Assembly: GCF_900700375.1 (NCBI RefSeq)
Contig: NC_041721.1
Location: forward strand, 6,552,598 to 6,616,597
Direction: 5' to 3'
Length of the DNA stretch: 64,000 nt
Source of the DNA: Denticeps clupeoides
Taxonomy: Eukaryota; Chordata; Actinopteri; Clupeiformes; Denticipitidae
The translations under genes were made by a program, and so were the position numbers. This document shows, piece by piece, positions 50,801 through 62,265 of the stretch (the first letter of the stretch is position 1; every line of letters starts with the position of its first letter). Below the pieces are notes generated by a model. That model was not told where the DNA came from and did no database searches. It worked only from the letters and a program-made list of their open reading frames with translations.

Positions 50801-53800
50801 ATATTTGGTGAACATTTGTTGCAATTTCTTTTTATTATATGTATACTATTTATTTGTCTATCAATTTAATCTGTTCACAGATTTGCTTAAAGCATTTAAT
50901 CACCACACATGATCAAATTGTTCAATGTGCCTAAGCTGTGTGAAGAAAAAGGGAACAAAATATCTGGTCTGCATATGAAACATGAACAAACACTTCAAAC
51001 ATTCTCTTCCAATCCAAATTACGGACAATGCCAGAACTAAAAATCATGACAAATACAATACACATGCCAGGGCTTTGTTAAAACAACTCTACAGCTCTAA
51101 CACTTATTTTGTGGGAAATACAAGACCAAGACACGCCCTTATCAGACTTTGTTAAAAGTCATACATACATAGTGATGGGACTAAAGTTTTGGCCATATTT
51201 AGGGAAACACCAGTCAGCCATAACATTGAAACCACCTAAAGGTTGTAAGATGGGAAGTCCCAGCTCCATGGCATTCTGTGCTTTTGTCTTGGGTGGAGGT
51301 CCTCCGCCTGTGTCTCTGTCAAGCGGCCTCCCCCAGGCAAGAAGCGTGAAAAGCCAACCATTTGCTTGAGGTCTCACGAAGAGAAGGAAACCAAAGTTCG
51401 GTGTACCTGGACAAGCTGGGCTTGGAGCAGCATGGGTGCTGGGAGGCAGAGTTTGGAGGGGTGCAGGGGACTGCACGGCAGCGGTAGCAACATATGGAGA
51501 GGTAGAGGATACAGTCTTTACCGTGGCTGGTTTGAAGTGGAGCATGGTGGGCATGACAAACCACAATTATAAGTGGGCAAACTCCAAGATGGCCACCAGA
51601 TGTTTATACTGGACGCTGACCTTTGCCATGTCTGTTTGAGGGTGACTCTCGTTGTTCTGAGGAGGGACACGTGACAGGCTACTGGGTTGACCCGACAAAC
51701 CACGTTGAAGGGCCAACATAGTGTGGCCCCAGTTTCTTTGCGCCAGAGGGCATGGGCAGGTCGTGAGTGGAGACCCACACCTGGTCCCTGGGTTGAGTAT
51801 CAGAGCCGTTCGGCAATGATGATGTGCATGGCAGCACATGGATTCTGCCTTGCACAGACAATCTCTTGAATGTGGTTGAGAGACTTGGGAGGGTGACAAT
51901 GCAGGCTGCCTTTGTAAAGCGGACCAGGATGGCATTGTTTCCATGGGGATGGGGAGCCCGGTTACAAAATCCAGAGAGACGTGGAACCAGGGGTGGTGAG
52001 GGTGGGGCAGAAGCAAGAACCAGGCAGGTTGGACATGCAGTCACGTATTCTGTCACATCTCTTGGGAGACTAAGCCACCAGAACGTTCTCTGGATCAGTT
52101 CTTGGGTTTTGGTCTGCTCCAGGGCAGTGGTCTTTTCATGGGGGGCGTGGCATCAGGAGAGGAGTCAACGTTCGTGTTGTGTGAGCCTGGTCGGTATGGG
52201 TGGTAGTAGCCTAGTGGGTAACACTATGAACCAGAAGACCCGGGTTCAAATCCCGCTTGCTCCAGGGAGACTGTCCCTGTAAATAATGATTGTAAGTCGC
52301 TCTGGATAAGGGCGTCTGATAAATGCTGTAAATGTAAAATGTAAATGAGAGTGTAAAATGGAAGCGGGTGAAGCGGGTCCATCTGGCGCTCAGCCCCTTC
52401 CATCCAGTGCAAACTCCAGCACTAGGAGCTCTCAGGAGCTCTCTGCTGCTAAGGTGGTAGTAGCCTAGTGGGTAAGACACTCGCCTGTGAACCAGAAGAC
52501 CCGGGTTCAAATCCCACTTACTACCATTGTGTCCCTGAGCAAGACACTTAACCCTAAGTTGCTCCAGGGAGACTGTCCCTGTAAATACTGTAAATCGCTC
52601 TGGATAAGGGCGTCTGATAAATGCTGTAAATGTAAATGCTGGGGCCAGGTGATGAGAGAAGAATGAGCAGGGGTGGAGTTTCTGGAGTTTCTTGTAGTTG
52701 TGAGCGTCCACTTCCACTGTGAAGGGCAGCTGTGGATCAGGGTGGACCAGTATGGGGGCCTGTGGGTTCCAGCACAGGCAGGAGGGTTTGCCATAACAGG
52801 TTGGTCATGGGCTGGGCCACTTGGATGTAGTTCCTGATAAAACATCTGTAGAAATTAGTGAAGCCCAGGAACTGCTTTGGAGGTGGGGGCAGGCCAGACT
52901 GCTGTGACCTCTGTGGAGTAGAGATAGAGGATACAATCTATACCATGGCTGGTTGGAAGTGGAGCATGCTGGTTGGCGTTTGCAGTGGCGGAGGTACAAG
53001 AGAGGCATTCAGTACAATGGGTTCAGAAGAAGCTTTCCGGTTCGAATGAGGTGCCACTGAGCAAAGCACCGTCCACACATACTGCTCACCAGGCACCTTT
53101 CATGGCTGCCCACTGCTTCCTTGGGGAAGGGGTTAAATGTAGAGACCACATTTCACTGTGTACACTGGGTGCTGTGCTGTAGTGTGTCACATGTGACAAC
53201 TAATCACTTTCACAAAATGAGGTGTCAGAAGTTGGGCAGGAGAACGAAAACACCAAGGGCAAACAGTAGACAGGCAAGGGTAATTCAGAGAGAGAGAGTA
53301 GTCGTACAATAAGTAAACAGCGTGTAGCAACACAGGGACGAACAACAATGATGAGTGGCAAGATGGCCACCAAATGCTGATCACTGCCATCCGTGCCCCC
53401 TGTCAGGGGGGAACGGGGACTGTGACAGTTTGGGTATGTGTATGAGCTCAACTTCATATTAAGAAACGTGGTTCCAGCATTCATGTGGATACTACTTAAA
53501 CTACTCCCTGAGGACTGCTGAAGACCGAAGACCTCGTGCACCACAGTGGACTCTTTCAGCAGGATAATACAGAAATTGCTCAGTAATGGCTTGATAAACG
53601 GAACTAAAAGCTCAAGATATCATGTCGCATAAAACACAAAGATAAGCACAGCGTGAGAGGTAGGGTTCACATACCTGTTTCAGCCCAAATTCATAATTCA
53701 TCCAAAAAACACAGAAAACCACTGTATTTAATTGGTACTAACTAATTTTTTTTTTTTGCCTAATAACGCCAGCCTGGAGAACATTCCGTTGTTTCATGAA

Positions 53801-56008
53801 GGTCCAATGTTAAAGTAAAATTGTGCAAGACTCTCACAATTCAGTTCTGAACATCAAGTCCTGGTTTACTGTCAAAAAGTTGATTAGGTTAATTAAAAAG
53901 AAACAAATATGAAATAAAATGTAAAGTATTAAAATGGTTATTATTGTCTCTTAGTGAGTGACTGTTTATTCTTCATACACACTAGTCTTATGTACTATGG
54001 CTTATACCGAATGCACTATACACTATGACAAATACTGAATAGCACTTCTGTGTACTGACCCTATTTTGAAATGTCCACCTGAGAACTTGTTTACATGAAC
54101 TTCCCATTTCCCATGCAGGGGGTAATGGTGGTATGGCTTGCATTGATTGAAAAGAACTGTACGTTTTGCATATTGTGGATAGAATAGCACCTAACACTGG
54201 ATTAAAGTAGGTTCCCCAGTTCACAATCAGATTGAGCATTTATTGGGTTGTGCTGGAACAACATGTTGACCTTGGAGGTCTCGTGGGTACATCAGGGATA
54301 TCATGTTGAGTCAATGGACCACGTGAAATCACTTCTGAGATTGAGCATATAAATAAAACGTGCAAAAAGCTGTGTAAGTGATGCAACCATGAATCATCAC
54401 TTCCGTCAGTGGGCTTATCAGCTTATCTCTCATTACAGATCCTGTAGGCTAGCCCCACCTTGGCCCTTTCAACTGTGACCTCCTAATTAGCCTTATTTTG
54501 GAGAAGGATTTCATCATGATGGCATGTTAACTGGCCATCAACTGTTGGACTTGCGCAAACAAATCATGCCTGGGAGTATCACTGTCCTAGCCAAAAGAGA
54601 TCCTGATATGTAATTAATGTAGGGAATAAGGTAGGGAATAAAATAAATAAATATTTAAACTCATCGTCAACAACAACATTTATTTCTTATATAGCCCATA
54701 ATAACATACAGAATGTCTCAATGTCCTTTGAAAGGCCCTAGAGTTGACACCCCCCACACTTGACCATTCTGCACTCAAGTAAAAACTTTATAAAACTATT
54801 TATTTAATTGTTTAAATGAATAATATTTAAATTAAATTATATCATTTTTAAATAACAGCACTCCTACGAGACAGATACAAAACCTCAGGTGAGGCCAGCC
54901 CTCAATTTCTGCCATGATTGTAATGATCCAGGTTTTCACCAATGCATTTTTCTCCTTGTTCCTTTATTTCATTATGTGTTTTATATGTGATGCTGTGTTT
55001 ACATGACTAATGTCGCCGGTCATAGTGAAAATTAAACAGTGGCTTTCGGTGGAACCCTAATTGCACGAGGACATGCCAAATTACAAGTATACATGCCAAT
55101 AATAGCGCAGTCAATCACTGTGGTACAGCCCAAATACATTCTGTTTTTACTACTGCAGCCTGCACCGACTGTCATTTTATACAGACACAATACCAACAAA
55201 GTAAGAATCCCGCAAGCTAGACACGGGTGCCACAGCACATGTTGACAAATGTGGAGATAAATGTTCTGAACAATGGAATGAATCAAACTTGCAATGTTTT
55301 TCAGAAAATTAAAAAAACAACCCATAAAACAAAAGAAGAACACATTTTAAAAGCTCCCCCTTTATCTCCTGTCCTTGTATTGGCTGCCTTTAACCTATTC
55401 CACCATCATTATACTAAATATTTTAACTTCTTTATTAGAATCTGATTATAAAATAATAAGACAATAATGGACCCACAATTCATTTTGGTGGTGCGCAACT
55501 TCATTCCAAACAAAGTGAATGGTTAGCGCCGCCATTGGAGCCTGAGCCTTTTTTCCACAATTGCATCTGTAATAGTTTACATTTTTATTGACTGACAGCT
55601 ATAAAAAAAAAAATTCAGAACTGGAACTGAGACATGGGCTGAATTTGTTTGTGTTGAGGAGTAATACATTAAGACACAATTTTTTTGTTGATTGTTCTTT
55701 ATCCTTAAAACCAACACAAATTCAACACTGAAACTGATTATTGAAAAACCTGGAAAAAAAATGCTAGTTGAGGGAAGGTGAAGAGGTCAAAAAATGTTTT
55801 GTGCATAATGTAACAAGTTAGTGAAAGGTGTTTTTAAACCCACGGCTTCCTTTCTCACCTCATCGACAGTCACCTCATAGTCACCATTCTCATAGTTGTT
55901 GCCATCATACGTGTCCAGTTCTGCTTGGCGGACGTATCTGGGGGGAGAAGCTGATGACACATTCAGGACCAGGAGTCCCACCACAAGCTTTGCCAGCATC
56001 ACCATCAT
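44834..56008 (-). CDS. epyc: Epiphycan (PG-Lb) with expanded Ser-Gly-rich N-terminus (9 exons, 647 aa)
   Basis: Class III small leucine-rich proteoglycan of cartilage matrix. Exons from the start: 56008-55859, 48159-48009, 47771-47088, 46871-46635, 46270-46178, 45797-45639, 45520-45318, 45237-45142, 45004-44834. Phases close at 1944 nt. Residues 1-19 are a signal peptide (LVVGLLVLNVSSA). Next comes an acidic tyrosine-containing stretch (LDTYDGNNYENGDYE), likely sulfated. The long variable region (51-438) is rich in Glu, Pro and Ser-Gly. The conserved part starts with the cysteine cap PTCLLCICLGSSVYC and has about seven LRRs (LKRIDLTSNDISRIDDNAL, LYLYLTDNNIDYIPVPLP), then the C-terminal ear (DTFC, LDGNPINLSKTPQAYVCLPR). 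The LRR half matches mammalian EPYC closely, while the total length is about twice the usual 320 aa. Intron 1 (7.7 kb) holds an LTR fossil and SINEs. Its neighbour kera in the same orientation matches 12q21. Confidence 0.95.
45904..46100 (-). mobile_element. SINE family A, full length
   Basis: Starts with (CATTTA)n, contains CAGAGCGACTTACAATCAAT, the B box complement GGATTCGAACC and the A box complement CCCACTAGGCTA. It lies between two epyc exons. Confidence 0.92.
46178..47771 (-). repeat. epyc: epyc: three tandemly duplicated phase-1 exons
   Basis: Exons 47771-47088, 46871-46635 and 46270-46178 all begin after an AACAAG acceptor with AGGA(G/C)GA, encoding E-(E/D)-(E/D)-L, and all start and end in phase 1. 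The first two end in GAAG followed by donor GTCAGTAC, and the third ends CCAG/GTTAGTA. The upstream intron edges also match (CTCCTCTTGTTA and, for two of them, TTAGGTGTTAAGA). The shared edges support duplication from one ancestral exon. Confidence 0.8.
47088..47771 (-). repeat. epyc: epyc Ser-Gly repeat exon (228 codons, about 40 SG dipeptides)
   Basis: A degenerate tandem array translating to units like SGDLASGV and SGDFGSGV, with Asp or Glu near most Ser-Gly pairs. Three nearly identical 24-bp units lie at about 47220-47295. Ser-Gly with nearby acidic residues is the acceptor context for xylosyltransferase, which starts chondroitin/dermatan sulfate chains. How many sites carry chains cannot be told from sequence. 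Confidence 0.9.
48160..51199. other. epyc intron 1, proximal part
   Basis: No exon recognised. Contains one degenerate SINE A copy (49812-49943) and otherwise unremarkable AT-rich sequence. The open frames here are short and resemble no family. Confidence 0.55.
49812..49943 (+). mobile_element. SINE family A, short degenerate copy
   Basis: A box TAGCCTAGTGGG and B box GGTTCAAACC are present, then CCCTGAGCAAGACA. Most of the tail is deleted apart from TGTAAAATGTAAATG. Confidence 0.8.
52197..52347 (+). mobile_element. SINE family A, internally deleted, inside the LTR fossil
   Basis: A box TAGCCTAGTGGG, B box GGTTCAAATCC, then a jump to CTCCAGGGAGACTGTCCC and the tail. The segment between the B box and the tail is shortened. 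Confidence 0.9.
52453..52638 (+). mobile_element. SINE family A, near full length, inside the LTR fossil
   Basis: A box TAGCCTAGTGGG, B box GGTTCAAATCC, CCCTGAGCAAGACACTTAAC and the tail ending GCTGTAAATGTAAATG. Only about 105 bp from the previous copy. Confidence 0.92.
53036..53215 (+). mobile_element. SINE family B, 5'-truncated
   Basis: Begins at the B box (CCGGTTCGAAT), then AGGTGCCACTGAGCAAAGCA, CATGGCTGCCCACTGCT, GGGTTAAATG and CACATGTGACAACTAATCAC. Confidence 0.85.
53421..55858. other. epyc intron 1, distal part
   Basis: No exon or clear repeat recognised over about 2.4 kb before epyc exon 1. AT-rich, with short open frames of no recognisable family. Confidence 0.5.
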
Positions 56009-56264
56009 TCTGGTTCCAAAAAAAAGAGAGGGACAGAAAGAAAGAGAGAATCAATGAGCTGATGCTCCATGGTATTTAGCAAATCACTGAGCGTTAATCT
56101 TTGCTGAGTACATGGGGCCGAGGTCACAGAGTTCATTACCAAGTGCAGACAGCCCAAAAGAGGATCACCGCCTCCCATTATTCAAGCATACAGGATCTTG
56201 GAAAAAACCTACCCCCTGCCATGTTAAGGCGGTGAAAGGCAGAGACGTAATAATGCCTAATGGC

Positions 56265-56710
56265 TAGTAGTGTTGAAAGTAATCTCATAATCAATGCATC
56301 GCGATATAGACGTGGACGATTCTGCATCGATGCAGTGCAGAACCAACCCGATTATACAATAATGAAGTTGCTTTCTGATTTTCTGTTCGATTGGCGAATC
56401 CACTCATCAGGATTCCAGCAGAAATTGATGGCAAGAAATCCATGCAACGTTAATTTGTGTATTCCAAGCATGCAGCCGACCAAACGCTGGTGCTGAACGC
56501 CCGTGTATACGCTGTGATTCGCTCCAATGAGCAGAAAAATGGTCACGTTCATTCCGCACTCACCTGACGCCACAAACGCCATCTGACCAACATATTTGAA
56601 AACATAATGTGAAGTAATTAAGTAAAAAAATGATGGTATGGATAATTGGTGCATTAATAATCATAGTCATTATCTTAATCGCGAGACCGGTGACGGTTCA
56701 CACCTCTACT
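56265..56710. mobile_element. hAT-like MITE
   Basis: Left end TAGTAGTGTTGAAAGTAATC and right end GGTGACGGTTCACACCTCTA then CTA are roughly inverted. Inside is ATGCATCGCGATATAGAC with GCATCGATGCAGTG, typical of a large teleost hAT-derived MITE group. About 445 bp. Confidence 0.6.
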
Positions 56711-57140
56711 AATAACCCAGGTTCTGCAGGCAGAAAAAAGGACACTTTGACAAATAATGCATTGCATACTGCCAATCTGGACAATTTATCTGTCATTTCA
56801 TGGTGCAAGGTGACCAATGAAGTCCTCTCACTTCCCTGCCTATAAATAGACTGCAAAAAGCCTGGCTGGTGAGGTACACGGCCCAGAAATCTGAGCTTCT
56901 TGACTGACAGCCTGCAGGGGAGAGCAGAGATGGCAATGAAAAGAGAAAAAGTGTGCAGGAGAGATAGTGCAGGATGTGTGTGTGTGTGTGTGTGTGTGCT
57001 GACTTGCTTCTTGGTTCTGACAGAGCCCCTTTATGAGCAGCCGTCCCGGCCTGTCTCAACACTCAGACTCGAAATTCCAGCGAGGTTTGTGGACAGGATG
57101 GCAGAGAGTTATGATTGCAAGTAGAGAGTACTCTCTCTTC

Positions 57141-57191
<51 letters not shown>
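57141..57191. repeat. (CA)n microsatellite
   Basis: About 25 uninterrupted CA units. Confidence 0.95.
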
Positions 57192-57192
<1 letters not shown>

Positions 57193-58477
57193 AGTCTTTG
57201 AGCCGAACCTCTGTGGGCACTATTTTTGGGATTAGAAGCTTTTAAATGGGATGTCGTATCCAGGTTATCCAAGTGGTAAATCTAGTCTTTGTTGGTTTGG
57301 GCGCCGCGGACCTTGCGGGTAGCAATTTAGAGAAAATCCTGGGAGAACCTGACAATAACAATGGCAACATAAATACAATTAGCATCTTAATGCTCCCATG
57401 AAAATGCTGTCTCCATACTGTGCGCCCTTCAGAAGGCAGCTCTCTGGTGCTGAGTCTCTGGGCCTCAACCAATCGAAACCGTGCAGCGAAAGTGTGAAAG
57501 GCAGACTATGTACCGCACAGAGCTATGCATTTATACAGAAGTGATAGTCCAGCATGTGTAGGAGCTGTGTGTGTGTGTGTGTGTGTGTGTTTTATTTGGC
57601 TTTACCTGGGACATTCCAGATATTCACCAATTTTTACAGTCTCAAAAGCCAGCAGCTCTTGTGGATTAATATTTTTTTTTGCATGTCTTAATATTGACTT
57701 TTGAATATTAATAAAAAGGACTACACCATAAATTTAAACCAAACAATAAAACATTTCTTTTTCTTGAAATGTGAATCAATAACCCATTTTAGATGAAATA
57801 TGATTGCACTGCACACACTTCACTATTGAACTAATAATCCAGAAGACATCAGTTGAATACATTAGATGCTTTGTTCTTCGAAGGTAATCAAATGCAAGCA
57901 ATCCACCATAATTAATAATCCATAATTCCTAATTTTTTTTTTCAGACCTGAGAGATCTACTGCCAATAAGACATTTGTCAAATAGAACAATAAATACAAT
58001 CATTTTGTTAATTCCCACCTGCTGTCATCCAGAATTAGCATGAAATGAGCAACCTTCAATGAAAATGAATCTAGTGCACCCGACATCCTGCACCCATCAC
58101 CTGGGAGAGGTGCTGAGTTCACCCACTACTCTTCACCCCTCACCCAGCACCCATGTCCACAGTGAACGAAAGCCATGAAAATAAAGGAGAGCAGCCTAGG
58201 CTTACCTCAGTCTCCTGGTTTCCCGAATGGTCCCTGCTGAAGAGATGGAGGTGTTCGGGGCTTAGGGGCCTGGCCAACAGCGACAGGTCACACAGGGTGG
58301 CGGTGAGTGAGGCGGAGGGCTGTGTGGGTATATGTGTGTGGGATCGAATGCTCTCCCAAACGTGAGTGGCACTCCGTGTGTGAAGGTAGGCACTGAGAAA
58401 GGGGTGAGAGGAGAAATTTCTTTTGGGTCATTCAGCTGCAGCGCCCACCCCGCACTGTCTGTATAAATACACAGATA

Positions 58478-58479
<2 letters not shown>

Positions 58480-58512
<33 letters not shown>
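58480..58512. repeat. (CA)n microsatellite
   Basis: About 16 CA units followed by CA-rich sequence to 58570. Confidence 0.95.
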
Positions 58513-58513
<1 letters not shown>

Positions 58514-59163
58514 CTCACACACTCACACATGCACATGCAGAAGCTCACACACCTACCCACAACATACACAAACCCAAAATACTTTGCAGAAACTACTGTA
58601 ACACAATACACACATGTACAGCCCCCCTATGGCAAAGTCCATTTCAGCCCAAACAACAGACGTCTTTATTGTATTCTTTTTTTTTTAAAGGGAGGGCTGA
58701 ATATCCTAATCAGGCTTAAGTACGAAGCGAGGCGGAGGCATGCACTGCTTTCATGTTGGTGATCTGCCGGCCACTCGGCACAATGGAGCCTCTGTGCCTC
58801 GATTCTGTTAAAACTGTGCAGAGAGGAAGTGTCTGCCTTGAGAAAGGACTCACCTCTCCCCTGTGTCAGGACCTCCCTCTGCAAACACTGTAGTCCAAAG
58901 AAAAGACAGCAAGAGAGAGAGAGAGATGGGATATAAGAACTATATCATTCAAAACCTCACTGCGTGACTTTACATAAATAGTGGTTTTTGGTGTCATAAT
59001 TTCATGAAAAAAAAGACAAACTGAGCTGGTGAAAATAGTACTAAACCCAGTATGACCAGTAGAGCATAGCACGTCGCTTGATGTGACAATGTCAAATTGC
59101 AGTGTAATTTTATCACAAACATGATGACGTTAGCTTTGTTTTTGACCCTGGGAAATGTTATGT

Positions 59164-59350
59164 ACATTTACATTTACAGCATTTATCAGACACCCTTATC
59201 CAGAGCGACTTACAATCAGTAGTTACAGGGACAGTCCCCCCCTGGAGACACTCAGGGTTAAGTGTCTTGCTCAGGGACACAATGGTAGTAAGTGGGGATT
59301 GAACCTGGGTCTTCTGGTTTATAGGCCAGTGTGTTACCCACTAGGCTACT
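59164..59350 (-). mobile_element. SINE family A, full length
   Basis: (CATTTA)n start, CAGAGCGACTTACAATCAGT, GGGATTGAACC and CCCACTAGGCTA. Located between epyc and kera. Confidence 0.92.
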
Positions 59351-61116
59351 ATCACTATCATGTATGACATTAGGTTGTATGACTGAAGTGCTCCAAAATC
59401 AGGATTCATTCAATTTTCATGGAACCACCTCTCTGTCTGGTTGAAAGTATAATCCGAGTCTTGATCCTTTGTTGAAGGCCAAGAAACGTTTTTTAGGATA
59501 TAACATCACAACTACAAAAAAACACCTTCCACCATAAACCATTATTCCTGGGGTGTTCTGGTCTTGCCCATGTCCTGAACAGCCTTGTGTAAACATTTTA
59601 AAGGGAGGGAGCCATTCAATGTAGTGCATGCCAAGCCACCCTTATCCATGCAAGCCCATCCCCACTCAGCATTAATATCCTAGAATAATATCTGGGGATT
59701 ATTCTTAGACACTTTCCAGGTATTCCACTGTTCTCTTTAATTGAGCTTCAAAAAACTTTCGTTTGAAACAAGCATTTCAAAATCTTGTCCGGACATTGTT
59801 ATGATTAAGGTATCTGATGAATGTAGATAAAGCTTTTATCAGAATCAATTACTCTTGGTGTTCCAACGGAAAGCTGTGCTCACTAGCAGGTCCGTCTGGT
59901 CCAGGAGGAACATCGGCAAAAAAGTCTTCACTCCAAATTAACTTCAATTAGGTTTTCAGAAGTTTCTTCATGACATAAAACTGAGTGTGGCAGGTTGTGA
60001 AGTTATGTGGGTTTGAAAGAAAACTAACTGGAAGATGTTCCTTCAGGACAAGGATTGAGAAACTCTTCTTTAAAATGTTTTTTCTCAATATTGTCTATTC
60101 TAACTATAAATCTTTTATAGAAAACAAATACTATTCCAAACGACCCTGAACTTTTGAATGATAGTATTGGATTCCACAGTACCTGTTCTGCATAAACAAT
60201 TTCCCCCAAAAGATCCTGCCTTCTTGATTCCTCCTATGTTTACCTCTTGCAGTTCCCCTCATAATAAAACCTTTTCACTGTGCTGTCAGTGGACACCACA
60301 GATGTGTATCTCGGGACCACTACCAAAACAAACCAAACCAAACATGTAGATAGGTTATGAATGCTTTTATTAAAGAATTCCGATTGGGGAACTAGGAAAT
60401 CTTACATTCCTGAACACAGTCAATGTGCACAACACTTCACCAAATTCTGTTACACTGTATGTAGAACCAAAAATTCAGATTGTGACCACATGCAAATTAT
60501 TCAGTTCTCATATTGGTTCATTTTCAACCACCAAATATATGCTTCACCTCAGAATACATTAATAGCTAGTTCCCACTACCACACAATCACATTAATATAA
60601 AAATAAAGAAAAAATATAGGGAATGAACTTTTGTCAATGGACAATAGAAAAATTTCTTTTTTTAACTCAAACTCTAATTTTGTAATTAATCGTAATTATT
60701 TTTTTTTTAGGTTTAAAGTGGACCAAGCCCGTAGCATAGACTGACCGTTATTGCGCACAGTACCCCCTTCTGGATGATTTAATCCCGTGATTTAACACTA
60801 GCAAACAAGTCCCAAGCTTACTGCGTGGAACTGTGCTAAGCGCCAGTTTGAAAAGAATTCCTAGAGAGTTGCTGAGGACATCCGGCAGTGTTACTGATCA
60901 TCTTAACACATGATTGGTAGAGCAAGGTTCAGTAATGCTGAATAGTAATAGTAAACTACTATTGAAGGCACAGTCGTTGATAAGCCCTCTAGTCCGGGTC
61001 ATGAGAAACAAATCTGCAGAGTTCGCTCATGTGTGCTTTACCCCAAGTGGTCTCAGTTAGAAAGGGGATCCATGGTGACATTTGGTTCTTGAATGTTCAT
61101 CGGGAAACAAACAGCA

Positions 61117-62265
61117 CTAAATCACAACAGCTCTCAGGTGCCTGAAGCACAGCATCAAATCCCAGGGGATTGGAGGTTTGACCTCGTTGCCGTCCAGACG
61201 CAGATATCGAAGGCGAGGACCATTCTCTTCAAAGTAGTGGGCCAGAGAGCTAGCTGACACTGGGCAGATTTCAGTCCCATTGACAGCTGTTGAACAGACC
61301 ATACAACAATTGGAACATTAAAACGATTTGTGTGTGTGTGTGTGTGTGTTAGTCAGTGGTCAACAAAAATGTATCTCATGCATTCAATTATTTTAATAGA
61401 ACTCACTTTTGATCTTGTTGTGATCCAGGTGCAGATGCTCCAGGCCGGGTGGGATGAATGGCACCTCAGTCAGCTTGTTGTGGGAGAGCTGCAGATCCAG
61501 GATATTGGACAGGTTGAACACATTCCTTGGAAGTCCCCCATTGGCCAGCTTGTTATGGTTGAGCCTGAGGAAGGACACCTTGGGCAGACCCTTGAAGTAG
61601 CCAGCAGGGATCTTTTCAATGTTGTTCCCGTCCAGGAAGAGCTGAGCGGTCGTGGGAGGGAGACCAGGAGGCATGCTGCTCAGCTGGTTCTTGGCCAGGT
61701 TGATCTGAACCAGGCCATTCAGGCCTTTCAAGCTGACCTCAGTCACGGCGTCATCCTGGAGCTTATTCCCCTGCAGGTCCAGCAGATTTAGACGCCCCAG
61801 GCCGGCAAACACCTTGACGGGGATCTTGGAGATGCGGTTTCGAGAGAGGCGCAGCTGCTCCAGAGTGGAGGGCAGGGGCGAGGGCACAGACGTAAGCTGA
61901 TTGTCCTCCATGTACAGATGCACAAGGTTGGGCAAGGCTCTAAAGGCACCTTCTTCCAATCCCTCGTTACTGATCTTGTTGCGGTTAAGGTTTAGCCATT
62001 TGAGTTGCGTGGCGTTACGCAGAGCGTCAGCAGACAGAGCATCAATCAAATTGTTTTGCAAATAGAGGTACCAGGTGTATGGCGGGATCACGGGGATGCG
62101 CTTCAGTCCTTTGTTGTCACAATATACCGCGTTGGGGAAACTGGGTGGGCAGCGGCACTCTTTTGGACATGCCTTCAGCTGGGCCATGTAGTCTTCATAA
62201 GGTGTTTCTTGAGCACCTCCTGACCCAGAAAAAAGCAAGGCCACACAGACAACTAGGAGTTCCAT
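61117..62265 (-). CDS. kera: Keratocan (2 coding exons, 342 aa)
   Basis: Class II small leucine-rich proteoglycan, keratan-sulfate bearing in cornea, organising collagen fibrils. Exons 62265-61407 and 61286-61117 join in phase (1029 nt). Residues 1-18 are a signal peptide (VVCVALLFSGSGG). ETPYEDY offers tyrosine-sulfation sites. The N-terminal cap is CPKECRCPPSFPNAVYC. The LRRs follow (IPPYTWYLYLQNNLID, NATQLKWLNLNRNKIS, LEQLRLSRNRISKIP, FLRLNHNKLANGGLP, ILDLQLSHNKLTEVP), then the ear exon (RLRYLRLDGNEVKPPIP to the end). N-glycosylation sequons are NAT, NLS and NGT. Alignment by eye to mammalian keratocan is continuous over the whole length and better than to lumican, fibromodulin or PRELP, and epyc is next door. 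The split after DHNKIKS is the usual SLRP ear-exon boundary. A 5' non-coding exon probably lies upstream. Confidence 0.95.

Larger units (their letters stand above)
51200..53420 (-). mobile_element. Ty3/Gypsy-type LTR retrotransposon fossil
   Basis: On the minus strand there are stretches similar to the reverse transcriptase region (about 52700-52870) and, further downstream in element sense, to the integrase region (about 51570-52060). That order fits Ty3/Gypsy pol. The element is broken in many places and incomplete. LTRs and gag were not identified with certainty, and the ends given are approximate. Two or three SINEs are inserted in it (52197-52347, 52453-52638, probably 53036-53215), so it is older than those insertions. 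A near-duplicate 85-bp segment occurs at about 51476-51560 and 52905-52985. It lies in epyc intron 1. Confidence 0.75.
56009..61116. other. Intergenic region between epyc and kera
   Basis: No protein-coding exon recognised. It contains the epyc promoter side (just above 56008), a hAT-like MITE (56265-56710), (CA)n tracts and one SINE A copy. kera 3' UTR sequence must lie just below 61117. Confidence 0.55.

Noticed and set aside
61117-62265. Lumican, fibromodulin or PRELP for the right-hand LRR gene
   Set aside because: Continuous similarity to keratocan, including the N-terminal cap and the last exon, and adjacency to epyc.
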